NCBI GenBank assembly: GCA_049614485.1 | Contig: JBMZDR010000008.1 | Span: 33,845 to 97,844, forward strand | Length of the DNA: 64,000 nucleotides | Reading direction: 5' to 3' | Source of the DNA: GCA-2733415 sp049614485 | GTDB lineage: Bacteria; Bacteroidota; Bacteroidia; Flavobacteriales; Flavobacteriaceae | Position numbers and translations under genes: made by a program | The notes under the pieces: generated by a model | What the model saw: the letters and a program-made list of their open reading frames with translations, nothing else | Told to the model about the DNA's origin: nothing | Database searches by the model: none | Shown: piece by piece, positions 1 through 7,922 of the stretch | Numbering within the stretch: the stretch's first letter is position 1 | Layout: every line of letters begins with the position of its first letter

Positions 1-1827
1 AGAATCATGTAACAGCTTTATAGTATCTATAAGTGGTAATCCTGCGCCAACATTAGTTTCGTATAAATATGATTTACAATTTCTGTTTAGTTCTTGCCTA
101 AGTGTTTGGTAAAACTCATTTGAGTTCGTATTTGCGATTTTATTAGAAGATACAAGATCAAAACCTTCTTCAATTAGCGGAATGTAATTGTTAACAAAAT
201 CAGAATTAGCTGTGTTGTCAACAGCAATTAAGTTTTCAAGATGATGTTCTTTTGCATAATCAAAAAGATGTTTTAAGTTGTAGTTTTCAATACCATCAGC
301 CTCTAATTCGTGCTCCCAATTTTTAGAAACACCATCTTTATTTAAGACTAACTTTTTGGAATTAGCTATTGCAATAATATTTAACTGTACCTGTCTGCGT
401 TTTAAAACTGATTTTGAATTGATTAGTATTTGATTAATTAATGCACTACCAACTAATCCTTTTCCAAAAATGACAATATTAATTTTTTTAGCAACACCAA
501 ACACTTGACCATGAATAACATTGATAGCTTTGTTTAGTTGTTCTTTTTTAACTACTAAACTCACATTTTTACCTGTTATGGTGTTATTGAAAAGTAGTGG
601 CGTAATTTTATTTTTAATTAAAGCATTGAAAGGTTTGTGAAATTCATTCAATTCTTGTCCAATGATAGATAATACAGCCACTTCATCTATTATGGTTATT
701 TTATTAACATCTTTTTTATATAAATCTGTTTCAAATTCTTTTTCTAATGCTATTAATGCTTCCGTTGCTTTCTGAGCATTAATAACTAAACCTATACCTC
801 TTTCGGAAGATCCTTGAGAAATAATGCTTACACTAATATTATTTTTACCTAAAGCTTTAAATATTCTTGCGTCTATTCCGGGTCTTCCTAACAAACCTCT
901 ACCTTCAAAACTTATTAAGGCAACATCATCTAATACTGAAATAGATTTAATTCCTTTAGATGTACTATGTTTACTAATTAATGTCCCTTTGTCTGTGGTG
1001 TTAAATGTGTTTAATATGCGTAATGGGATATGTTTCTCTATAAGAGGTAAAATTGTTTTAGCATGAAGTATGTTTGCACCAAAATTAGCTAATTCATTAG
1101 CTTCACTATATGATAAATGTTCAATTTTTTTAGCATCTGTTACTAAATCTGGGTTAGCTGTAAAAATCCCATCTACATGCGTGTAGCTTTCTACTTCTTG
1201 GGCATTTAGGTAATTTGCAAATAAAGAAGCAGTGTAGTTACTGCCGTTCCTTCCTAATGTGGTTGTTTCACCTTCCAAATTTGCCGCGATAAAACCAGAG
1301 ACAATGTGAATATTGTTTTTTGTAGATGCCTTAAAAAAGCTTTCAATATTTAACTGAGTTTCTTTTTCTAAAGTTATTGCGTTCCCAAAATTACTATTGG
1401 TCTTTACAAGTGCTCTTGAATCAACAGCACTTGCTTCAATACCTTGTTTTGCTAATAATGCAGTTATTGTTTTAACAGATAGAAGTTCACCATAAGCTAA
1501 TACTTCATCTTTTATTTTACTACTGTAATCTCCTAGGTATTGAACACCTCTGAAAAGGGTATATAATTTTGAAAAATCATCTTCAAAATTAGTACTATAA
1601 AAAGGGATAAGTTGCTCCTTTTTAAATGCTTCGAAGTTTGCTCTAAAGTCTTGTTTTGACTTTGCTAATTCTAAAAGGGCTTCCAATTGATTTGTTGTGT
1701 TTCCTCTTGCTGAAACAATGATAATAATCTTATTATTACTTTTTGATTTTTCAGAAATGATATTTAATACAGTATTAATACCTATACCATTTGCTAATGA
1801 TTTTCCTCCGAATTTTATAATTTTCAT
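1..1827 (-). CDS. thrA: Bifunctional aspartokinase / homoserine dehydrogenase (3' end cut off)
   Basis: The protein starts MKIIKFGGKSLANG, the aspartokinase nucleotide-binding signature, and reads on for 609 codons to the window edge without a stop. The kinase domain fills roughly the first 290 residues, ACT-type regulatory sequence follows (FEGRGLLGRPGIDARIF), and a homoserine dehydrogenase Rossmann motif (IFGKGLVGSALINQ) appears near residue 450. It would catalyse the first and third steps from aspartate to homoserine in the cytoplasm. E. coli ThrA is about 820 residues, so about 200 are missing here. It starts 11 bases after the metX stop, so the two are probably cotranscribed under the upstream SAM riboswitch. 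The family call is secure; which end product inhibits it cannot be read. Confidence 0.95.
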   Translation of the reverse strand, partial: MKIIKFGGKSLANGIGINTVLNIISEKSKSNNKIIIIVSARGNTTNQLEALLELAKSKQDFRANFEAFKKEQLIPFYSTNFEDDFSKLYTLFRGVQYLGDYSSKIKDEVLAYGELLSVKTITALLAKQGIEASAVDSRALVKTNSNFGNAITLEKETQLNIESFFKASTKNNIHIVSGFIAANLEGETTTLGRNGSNYTASLFANYLNAQEVESYTHVDGIFTANPDLVTDAKKIEHLSYSEANELANFGANILHAKTILPLIEKHIPLRILNTFNTTDKGTLISKHSTSKGIKSISVLDDVALISFEGRGLLGRPGIDARIFKALGKNNISVSIISQGSSERGIGLVINAQKATEALIALEKEFETDLYKKDVNKITIIDEVAVLSIIGQELNEFHKPFNALIKNKITPLLFNNTITGKNVSLVVKKEQLNKAINVIHGQVFGVAKKINIVIFGKGLVGSALINQILINSKSVLKRRQVQLNIIAIANSKKLVLNKDGVSKNWEHELEADGIENYNLKHLFDYAKEHHLENLIAVDNTANSDFVNNYIPLIEEGFDLVSSNKIANTNSNEFYQTLRQELNRNCKSYLYETNVGAGLPLIDTIKLLHDS

Positions 1828-1838
1828 GTTAATTCTTT

Positions 1839-2900
1839 TTAATGGCTGTTTACCAATGTTTTTGATTTAAAAATATGTTGTAATAAAACTTCTAACTGTT
1901 CAAATTCAATTAAGAAAGCGTCATGTCCATGAATAGATTTTATTTCACCATAATGCACATTACTTTTTACTTTAGATAAGTTTAAAAAGCTTTCTCTATT
2001 TTCTTTAGCAGTGAAAAACATATCACTATTAATACCAATCATATATATGTTAGATTTTATTGCAGATGCAACCTCTAAAAAACTCCCTCTACCTCTTGTA
2101 ATATCTATTGTACTTAATAAGTGATTAACAAGTTTGTAAGAATTTACCGAAAAACGCTTTTGTAACTTATTGCCATGGTGTAATAGCCAGCTTTCAACTT
2201 CTGTAGTATTTGTAGAACTATTTCTTTTTCTGTTGAATTTTATGCTATACGATTCTGGTGTTCTGTACAAATTCATAGCATGAACTCTAGCATCATGAAC
2301 CGGGTTTTTCGAATTAGTTAGTATTAACTCTTGAACTTTTGTATTCGCTATAATCCAGTCTGTAGACTTCCAATCTGTAGCTATTGGAATTAAATTATCT
2401 ATAAAACTAGGATGTAAAGCGGCTAACTCCCAAGCTATACCTCCACCAATTGAACCGCCAATTGCTGCAAATAGTTTGGTTATTTTTAAGCGGTCTAAAC
2501 CAATTTTAAAAAGCCTAGAGATATCTCTAACTGTAAAATCTGAGTAAGATTCTAAGTGAAAATTGTTAGCGCCGTTTCCAGGAATATTAAAAGCAATAAC
2601 TGAATACTTATCTGTATCGATAAGTTTACGATGCCCAATAATTGAATTCCACCAGCCATCTTCCTCGCTTACATGGCTATTACCTGTTAAACTATGATTA
2701 ACTAGCACAACTGGTGCTATACCTAACTCTAAACCAAATATCTGATATGATAAAATAATAGAAGAGTATGTTGTTCCTTTTTCGGTAGTGAAATCCGAAA
2801 TAGTTAAATGTTTTAAGTCCAATGTTTTAAATCTATATGTTTTAATAAATGATGTTGTTTTTGCCCTTCTATACGTTTTGATATTACCAAGGGAACTCAT
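1839..2900 (-). CDS. metX: Homoserine O-acetyltransferase family alpha/beta hydrolase
   Basis: 353 residues with the MetX-type fold: oxyanion sequence LVNHSLTGNSH near 67-76, nucleophile elbow GGSIGG with Ser150, Asp near 293 (INSD) and His near 326 (GHDAF). It would acylate homoserine for direct sulfhydrylation to homocysteine, which fits its place between a SAM riboswitch and thrA. Acetyl versus succinyl transfer cannot be settled by reading. The ATG at 2900 lies in the loop of a 9-bp inverted repeat. The first 26 residues are basic and not obviously conserved, so a TTG at 2822 (protein beginning DLKHLTISDF after the start) is a real alternative. Confidence 0.9.
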   Translation of the reverse strand: MSSLGNIKTYRRAKTTSFIKTYRFKTLDLKHLTISDFTTEKGTTYSSIILSYQIFGLELGIAPVVLVNHSLTGNSHVSEEDGWWNSIIGHRKLIDTDKYSVIAFNIPGNGANNFHLESYSDFTVRDISRLFKIGLDRLKITKLFAAIGGSIGGGIAWELAALHPSFIDNLIPIATDWKSTDWIIANTKVQELILTNSKNPVHDARVHAMNLYRTPESYSIKFNRKRNSSTNTTEVESWLLHHGNKLQKRFSVNSYKLVNHLLSTIDITRGRGSFLEVASAIKSNIYMIGINSDMFFTAKENRESFLNLSKVKSNVHYGEIKSIHGHDAFLIEFEQLEVLLQHIFKSKTLVNSH

Positions 2901-2914
2901 GTTTAGGTAATATC
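2880..2914 (-). promoter_or_regulatory. Hairpin enclosing the metX start codon
   Basis: Bases 2880-2888 (GATATTACC) and 2906-2914 (GGTAATATC) are exact reverse complements, separated by 17 bases that contain the ATG at 2898-2900. In the mRNA this is a 9-bp stem with the start codon in its loop. No U-run follows, so it is not a terminator. It may set initiation efficiency or be part of the riboswitch expression platform; that role is inference. Confidence 0.5.
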
Positions 2915-3078
2915 AAATCATAGACAAAAGCATCATACGTATATAGATATACGGTTCTTTCTTTTGAGTAATACTGTAAAACGTCATAGTCTAAAAATTA
3001 TAAACTATTCAATATGTAGAGATGTTATAGCTGAATCAGCTAAATAACTTTAATGAATGTAAAGCATACAAACATTTT

Positions 3079-3154
3079 TATCTACTATAAGTAGATATTG
3101 GTTATTAACAAGAAAAAATTGAGTGGATACTCTTTTATAAGTAATTAAAAAGAG
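3079..3154 (-). promoter_or_regulatory. Possible expression platform of the SAM riboswitch
   Basis: Downstream of the aptamer the RNA can form CTCTTTT/AAAAGAG (3148-3154 with 3130-3136), followed after 11 bases by six U, and TATCTAC/GTAGATA (3079-3085 with 3091-3097). The TATCTAC strand is also complementary to GTAGATA in the 3' side of aptamer P1, so it could compete with ligand-bound P1. This is a structural suggestion only. Confidence 0.35.
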
Positions 3155-3161
3155 AGTCATT

Positions 3162-3268
3162 TGTTATCTACCCCAAGCTTACGCTAGGTAGAATGTAGCA
3201 CCTTCTTTACAGAGTAAAGGGTTGCTAAGGCTTCAATGGGTCTATTCCCTCAGCCTTTCTTGATAACA
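3162..3268 (-). ncRNA. SAM-I (S-box) riboswitch
   Basis: Read on the minus strand, the segment carries the S-box core in order: GAGGGA, GAAGCC, GCAACC, a CCTTTAC/GTAAAG P3 hairpin, AAGGTGCTA, then the closing strand. The outer helix P1 is TGTTATC (3268-3262) pairing perfectly with GATAACA (3168-3162). SAM-I riboswitches bind S-adenosylmethionine and lower expression of methionine genes; here metX and thrA lie downstream. About 260 bases separate the aptamer from metX. They hold hairpins at 3130-3154 and 3079-3097 but no classical terminator with an adjoining U-run. Confidence 0.93.
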
Positions 3269-3301
3269 TCTAATAAATAATGAACGATTTTATTATGGGT
3301 A

Positions 3302-3309
3302 CAAATATA
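3302..3309 (-). promoter_or_regulatory. Promoter -7 box for the riboswitch-metX-thrA transcript
   Basis: The minus strand reads TATATTTG, an exact match to the Bacteroidetes TAnnTTTG box, placed 34 bases upstream of the riboswitch P1 helix. No TTTG lies at the ideal upstream spacing; the nearest is 24 bases away. Confidence 0.6.
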
Positions 3310-3352
3310 ACAACAAAAAAAGTTAATAAACATCAAATAATTTAAAATAGTT

Positions 3353-3386
3353 TATAAAGTCAATAATGATAAGGATTGACTTTATA
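3353..3386. repeat. 12-bp inverted repeat between divergent met and B12-type operons
   Basis: TATAAAGTCAAT (3353-3364) and ATTGACTTTATA (3375-3386) are exact inverted copies with a 10-base spacer. No U-run flanks it, so it looks more like a protein-binding palindrome than a terminator. The rest of 3270-3486 is AT-rich with one smaller hairpin (GAGTT/AACTC near 3456-3471). I saw no cobalamin riboswitch there. Confidence 0.5.
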
Positions 3387-3486
3387 GTATTTGGATAATA
3401 AAAATGATAGTATTTAAAAACTAGAACAGATATTTAATATAAATGCAGTAGTTTTGAGTTGTAAATAACTCATAAAAAATAATATC

Positions 3487-4215
3487 TTGAAAAAAGCAGT
3501 TTTTAATTGGAGTGGAGGTAAGGATAGTGCTTTGGCATTGCATTACATTCAACAGAATAAAGAGTATAGTATTGAAACGCTATTGACTTCTGTTAATGAT
3601 GAGTTTGATAGAATATCTATGCACGGTGTACGTTCGGAGTTATTGCATCAGCAAGCAACAGAGCTAGGATTAGCGTTGCAAGAATTACGTTTGCCAAAAA
3701 AACCAACAATGGCAGAATATAATGAGCTGCTTACAAATCTGAATACCGATTTAAAATCAAAAGGTATAGATCACAGTATTTTTGGAGATATATTTTTAGA
3801 AGATTTAAAAACATATAGAGAGCAGCAATTAGCTAATGTTGGTATAAAAGCGCACTTTCCATTGTGGAAAAGAAACACCAAAGAATTAGTGCATGAGTTT
3901 ATTGACTTAGGGTTTAAAACCATTTTGGTCTGTACAAAATCGGAGTTGTTAGGAGAAGAATTTGTTGGCGAGGTTATTACAAAAGATTTTTTAAAAGAAT
4001 TGCCAAAAAATGTTGACCCTTGTGGTGAGAATGGTGAGTTTCATACATTTGTTTTTGATGGGCCGATATTTAAAAACCCTATAAAGTTTGATTTAGGAGA
4101 AAAAATTTATAGAACTTATGAAGCACCAAAAAGTAAAGAGGATGCTTGTTTTTCAAGTACACCTAGCACTAAAGAAATGGGCTTCCATTTTTGTGATCTA
4201 ATTCCTAAAAAATAA
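3487..4215 (+). CDS. DUF71/COG2102 PP-loop ATPase (diphthine-ammonia ligase-like), copy 1
   Basis: 242 residues. The PP-loop SGGKDS at 9-14 adenylates a substrate carboxylate, and GENGEFHT at 180-187 is the second family signature. The eukaryotic relative makes diphthamide, which bacteria lack. Comparative genomics of the family proposed a bacterial branch working in B12 salvage, and here the gene opens an operon with a B12-type importer. Translation must start at TTG 3487, because no upstream ATG fits and the PP-loop sits where the family expects it. The next gene begins 2 bases after its stop. The substrate is unknown; an amide ligase acting on corrinoid side chains is one possibility. Confidence 0.85.
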   Translation: MKKAVFNWSGGKDSALALHYIQQNKEYSIETLLTSVNDEFDRISMHGVRSELLHQQATELGLALQELRLPKKPTMAEYNELLTNLNTDLKSKGIDHSIFGDIFLEDLKTYREQQLANVGIKAHFPLWKRNTKELVHEFIDLGFKTILVCTKSELLGEEFVGEVITKDFLKELPKNVDPCGENGEFHTFVFDGPIFKNPIKFDLGEKIYRTYEAPKSKEDACFSSTPSTKEMGFHFCDLIPKK

Positions 4216-4217
4216 TT

Positions 4218-5357
4218 ATGAAGAAGTTTACATCAGTATTAGTACTGTTTTTATTGTGCTTTATCTCATGTAAAGAAGCATCAAAAACAGAGAAGAAAAC
4301 AGTATCAAATGTTTCGGAAAGTGTAGAGCTAAAATATGCAATTGGATTTGAGATTAATAAATTTGATGGTTATAGTACTGTAAAGCTAATTAGCCCTTGG
4401 CCAAATGCTGATAAACAATTTAAATATTTATTAGTAGAGAAAGGAGTGGCAGTTCCTAAAAACATTAAATATGATGCTGTGGTACACGTACCAGTAGAAA
4501 AAATTGTAGTAACATCCACAACCCATATACCTTTATTAGAAGCTCTTGGAGAAGAACAAAAACTTGTAGGTTTTCCAAATACCAAATACATTTCATCTCA
4601 AAAAACAAGAGCGTTAATTAAAAATAACAAAGTGGCTGAGCTTGGAGAAAATGAAAGCCTAAATACAGAACTGTTGTTAGACTTAGAACCAAATGCAGTT
4701 ATTGGTTTTGCTATTAACGGAAACAATAAAACTTTTAGAACCATACAAAATGCTGGAATTCCGGTATTGTATAATGCTGCATGGTTAGAAAAACACATTT
4801 TAGGAAGAGCTGAATGGATAAAGTTTTTTGGGTGCTTATTTCAAAAAGAAAAGTTAGCGAATACTATTTTTAATAACATTGAAGCTGACTACAACAACGC
4901 CAAAAAAATAGCGACTAGTACCAATAAAAAACCAACCGTTTTAGCTGGGGCTATGTTTAAAGATATTTGGCATGTACCTTATGGAAATTCTTGGGCAGCC
5001 CAGTTTATTACAGACGCTGGAGGTAATTATTTATGGGCAGCCTCAAAAGGATCAGGGAGTATATCGTTAAACATAGAAAGTGTTTTAGATAAAGCCCAAC
5101 ATGCTGACTATTGGATTACTTTAGGAAAAGAAACAACTAAAAATGAGCTGAATAATAGAAATGTTCATTACAAAGAGTTTGATGCTTTTAAAAAAGGAAA
5201 CACATTTATAGCAAACAGTACAGGGGAAACCGGAGGCTTATTGTTTTATGAGTTAGGACCCAACCGTCCTGACTTGATTTTAAAAGATCTGATATCAATA
5301 TTTCATCCAGAACTACTACCAGATCACAAACTAACGTTTTACAATCAATTACAATGA
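4218..5357 (+). CDS. btuF: Periplasmic substrate-binding lipoprotein of a B12/siderophore-type ABC importer
   Basis: 379 residues. A signal peptide ends in a lipobox with Cys18 (FISC), so the protein is lipid-anchored. From about residue 95 it has the BtuF/FepB (TroA-like) two-lobe fold, with typical stretches TSTTHIPLLEALG, LVGFPNTKYI and LLLDLEPNAVIGF. It would hand a corrinoid or a ferric siderophore to the FecCD-type permease encoded downstream. The flanking DUF71 genes favour a corrinoid. It overlaps the next gene by 4 bases (ATGA), a sign of translational coupling. The call to BtuF rests on context; the fold is secure. Confidence 0.8.
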   Translation: MKKFTSVLVLFLLCFISCKEASKTEKKTVSNVSESVELKYAIGFEINKFDGYSTVKLISPWPNADKQFKYLLVEKGVAVPKNIKYDAVVHVPVEKIVVTSTTHIPLLEALGEEQKLVGFPNTKYISSQKTRALIKNNKVAELGENESLNTELLLDLEPNAVIGFAINGNNKTFRTIQNAGIPVLYNAAWLEKHILGRAEWIKFFGCLFQKEKLANTIFNNIEADYNNAKKIATSTNKKPTVLAGAMFKDIWHVPYGNSWAAQFITDAGGNYLWAASKGSGSISLNIESVLDKAQHADYWITLGKETTKNELNNRNVHYKEFDAFKKGNTFIANSTGETGGLLFYELGPNRPDLILKDLISIFHPELLPDHKLTFYNQLQ

Positions 5358-5995
5358 AGTTATTAAGTTCATGGAGTGGCGGCAAAGACAGTTGTTTTGC
5401 CTTAATGAAAGCAATTGAGCAAGGCGGAGAAGTTGTGGCATTGTTAAATATGATGAATGAGAATGGAAAAATATCCAGATCGCATGGTATTCCATTAGAC
5501 GTATTACAACAACAAGCATCTAAAATAGGAGTGCCTTTAAAAACATGTCAAGCCACTTGGGCAAATTATGAAGATAAATTTATTGAAACACTCCAGAGCT
5601 TAGTTGTAAAGTATCAGGTAAACACAGCAGTTTTTGGAGATATTGATATCCAATCACACAAAGCTTGGGAGGAGAAAGTGTGCCAAGCCTCAAACCTAAA
5701 AGCTTATTTGCCTTTATGGCAAGGGAATAGAAAACAACTTGTTGTAGAGATGATAAACTCAGGCGTTAAAGCTGTAATTGTATCTTGTAATACATTGTTG
5801 GGGAAAGACTTTTTAGGGCGAGAGGTTAATTTAGAATTATTAGATGAATTAGAGTCTCTTGGAGTTGATTGTTGTGGTGAAAATGGAGAGTATCATACAT
5901 TAGTTTTAGACTGCCCGTTATTTAAAAGCCCATTGACACTGCCTGAATATAAGAAAGTGCAGCATGAAAATTATTGCTTTATTGATTGGGATTGA
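5354..5995 (+). CDS. DUF71/COG2102 PP-loop ATPase (diphthine-ammonia ligase-like), copy 2
   Basis: 213 residues with SGGKDS at 8-13 and GENGEYHT at 175-182, so both family signatures are intact. It is clearly paralogous to the protein at 3487-4215 but shorter at the C terminus and divergent between the motifs. Its ATG overlaps the end of the binding-protein gene (ATGA), so the two are translated together. Two DUF71 proteins around one binding protein suggest two related ligase reactions, or subunits of one enzyme, on the imported molecule. The reaction is unknown. Confidence 0.85.
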   Translation: MKLLSSWSGGKDSCFALMKAIEQGGEVVALLNMMNENGKISRSHGIPLDVLQQQASKIGVPLKTCQATWANYEDKFIETLQSLVVKYQVNTAVFGDIDIQSHKAWEEKVCQASNLKAYLPLWQGNRKQLVVEMINSGVKAVIVSCNTLLGKDFLGREVNLELLDELESLGVDCCGENGEYHTLVLDCPLFKSPLTLPEYKKVQHENYCFIDWD

Positions 5996-6037
5996 TACCA
6001 CTAATAATTTGTATTTTTACGCATAAATTAGCCTTAT

Positions 6038-7069
6038 TTGAAATCTAAAACATCAAATTCACCAACCTTTATTGTGCTCATAGTAGTGTTATTTGCATTG
6101 CTGTTAGTCAACATTAGTTTGGGGTCAATAAGCATACCTTTAGATGCAATTGGTTCTATATTATTAGATGATCCATCTATAAAATCGTCTTGGAGGCACA
6201 TTATATTAAATTATAGGGTTCCAAAAGCCATTACTGCAATTTTAGTAGGTTCTGGCCTTGGAATTTCAGGATTACTAATGCAAACATTATTTAGAAATCC
6301 ACTTGCAGGACCTTATGTACTTGGGTTAAGTTCAGGTGCTAGTTTAGGTGTGGCAGTAATAATATTAGGAGCGTCATTATTTGGTGTTAGTTTTTCAGGT
6401 TTGTTACTTTCAAAATGGAGTATTGTTTTGGCCTCTAGTATTGGAAGTTTTGTTGTGTTATTAGCGGTAGTATTAATGAGTATTAAGGTTAAAGATACTA
6501 TGGCAATTTTAATTATAGGACTAATGTTTGCAAGTGTTACTGCGGCAATTGTAAGTGTATTGTCTTATTTTTCTACAGCTGAACAATTGCAACGTTATAT
6601 ATTTTGGAGTTTTGGGAGTTTAGGGAATTTAGCTACTGATGAATTAATCATTTTATCTGTTATAACCTTAACAGGTTTATTTTTAGCCGTAATTTCAATG
6701 AAAACATTAAATTCACTATTGTTAGGCGATCAATACGCAAGAAGCTTAGGTTTAAATATTAAAAAAGCACGATTAACTATTATTATAGCAACAAGTCTGT
6801 TGGCAGGAAGTATCACAGCTTTTGTAGGTCCAATTGCGTTTGTTGGTTTGGCAATTCCGCATTTAACCAAGCTGTTTTTTAACACATCAAATCATAAAGT
6901 TCTTGTGCCAGCAGTAATGTTGTCTGGTGGTATATTGTTGTTAATTTGTGATAGCATCTCACAATTACCAATGAGCGAGTTAACGTTACCAATTAATGCT
7001 GTAACATCATTATTTGGAGCGCCAGTAGTTATTTGGCTGTTAGTCAGAAAAAAGAAACTATTTGTGTAA
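6038..7069 (+). CDS. btuC: FecCD/BtuC-family ABC transporter permease
   Basis: 343 residues, nearly all hydrophobic, with about nine to ten membrane spans. The family signatures are GLLMQTLFRNPLAGPYVLGLSSGASLG in pieces near 82-108 and GPIAFVGLAIPH near 264-275. It would form the inner-membrane channel for B12 or siderophore import with the ATPase encoded next. Translation most likely begins at TTG 6038, since the first in-frame ATG lies deep within the conserved core. The gap from the previous gene is 42 bases, with a near-consensus TATTTTTA box at 6012-6019, so an internal promoter is possible. Confidence 0.85.
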   Translation: MKSKTSNSPTFIVLIVVLFALLLVNISLGSISIPLDAIGSILLDDPSIKSSWRHIILNYRVPKAITAILVGSGLGISGLLMQTLFRNPLAGPYVLGLSSGASLGVAVIILGASLFGVSFSGLLLSKWSIVLASSIGSFVVLLAVVLMSIKVKDTMAILIIGLMFASVTAAIVSVLSYFSTAEQLQRYIFWSFGSLGNLATDELIILSVITLTGLFLAVISMKTLNSLLLGDQYARSLGLNIKKARLTIIIATSLLAGSITAFVGPIAFVGLAIPHLTKLFFNTSNHKVLVPAVMLSGGILLLICDSISQLPMSELTLPINAVTSLFGAPVVIWLLVRKKKLFV

Positions 7070-7863
7070 TGACAGATAATTTAGAAAAACATACAGTTTT
7101 AAAAGTTGCAAATCTTGCTATCGGGTATCATTCGAATAAGCATAAAATTACTGTTGCAGAAAATATTAATTTTGAGCTTAAAAAAGGGGAGTTAATTGGG
7201 TTAGTAGGAGCTAATGGAATTGGAAAATCAACACTTCTTAAAACATTAAGTAAATCTCAAAAAATATTAGAGGGGGCTGTTTTTGTTAACGGAAAATCAC
7301 TTAATACAATTTCAAACATTGATTTAGCAAAAATGCTAAGTGTTGTTTTAACAGAAAATGTATCGCAAACAAATTTATCTGTTCAGGAGTTAATCGCTTT
7401 AGGACGACAGCCATATACGAACTGGTTAGGACGTTTATCTGAAGATGATAAAATAAAAACTCAGCAAGCAATAGAGGCAATTAAAATATCAGATTTAATC
7501 CATAAAAACTGCCACGAATTAAGTGATGGACAAACACAAAAAGTAATGCTGGCAAGAGCTTTAGCTCAAGATACAGATATTATTGTTTTAGATGAACCAA
7601 CCACGCATTTAGATTTGTATCATAAAGTTTCTGTATTAAAACTATTGCAGCAATTGGTGAAAACTACTCAAAAAACGATTTTTTTTTCAACACATGAAAT
7701 TAACGTAACGCTTTCACTTTGTGATAAATTAGTGGTTATGAAATCATCAGGTACACAATTTGGCACTCCAGAAGAATTGATTTCCCGTAATGCTTTTGAT
7801 GATTTATTTCCGGATGATTTGGTTGCTTTTGATACAAAAAGTGCCACGTTTAAAATTAAATAG
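7069..7863 (+). CDS. btuD: ABC transporter ATPase of the B12/siderophore-type importer
   Basis: 264 residues from ATG 7069, which shares a base with the permease stop (TAATG). Walker A is GANGIGKST (47-55), the ABC signature is LSDGQ (151-155), Walker B is IIVLDEP (171-177), and the switch histidine is in FSTHE. It drives import through the adjacent permease. An upstream in-frame TTG at 7033 lies inside the permease gene and is not needed. The operon order DUF71-BtuF-DUF71-BtuC-BtuD has no outer-membrane receptor, which must be encoded elsewhere. Confidence 0.88.
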   Translation: MTDNLEKHTVLKVANLAIGYHSNKHKITVAENINFELKKGELIGLVGANGIGKSTLLKTLSKSQKILEGAVFVNGKSLNTISNIDLAKMLSVVLTENVSQTNLSVQELIALGRQPYTNWLGRLSEDDKIKTQQAIEAIKISDLIHKNCHELSDGQTQKVMLARALAQDTDIIVLDEPTTHLDLYHKVSVLKLLQQLVKTTQKTIFFSTHEINVTLSLCDKLVVMKSSGTQFGTPEELISRNAFDDLFPDDLVAFDTKSATFKIK

Positions 7864-7922
7864 ATCCATTCGTTTTCTAAAAAAAATCAAATTATCTTTA
7901 CCGTTATATTAGAATATTTACC

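Noticed and set aside
824..1066. Open frame on the plus strand inside thrA
   Set aside because: It lies entirely opposite the conserved aspartokinase coding sequence and matches no family; a shadow frame.
3270..3486. Looked for a cobalamin riboswitch before the B12-type operon
   Set aside because: No B12 box (GCCACTG-like) or the long aptamer is present; the gap is AT-rich with one palindrome.
7033..7068. TTG start for the ABC ATPase at 7033
   Set aside because: It lies within the permease gene; the ATG at 7069 overlaps the permease stop as coupled genes do.
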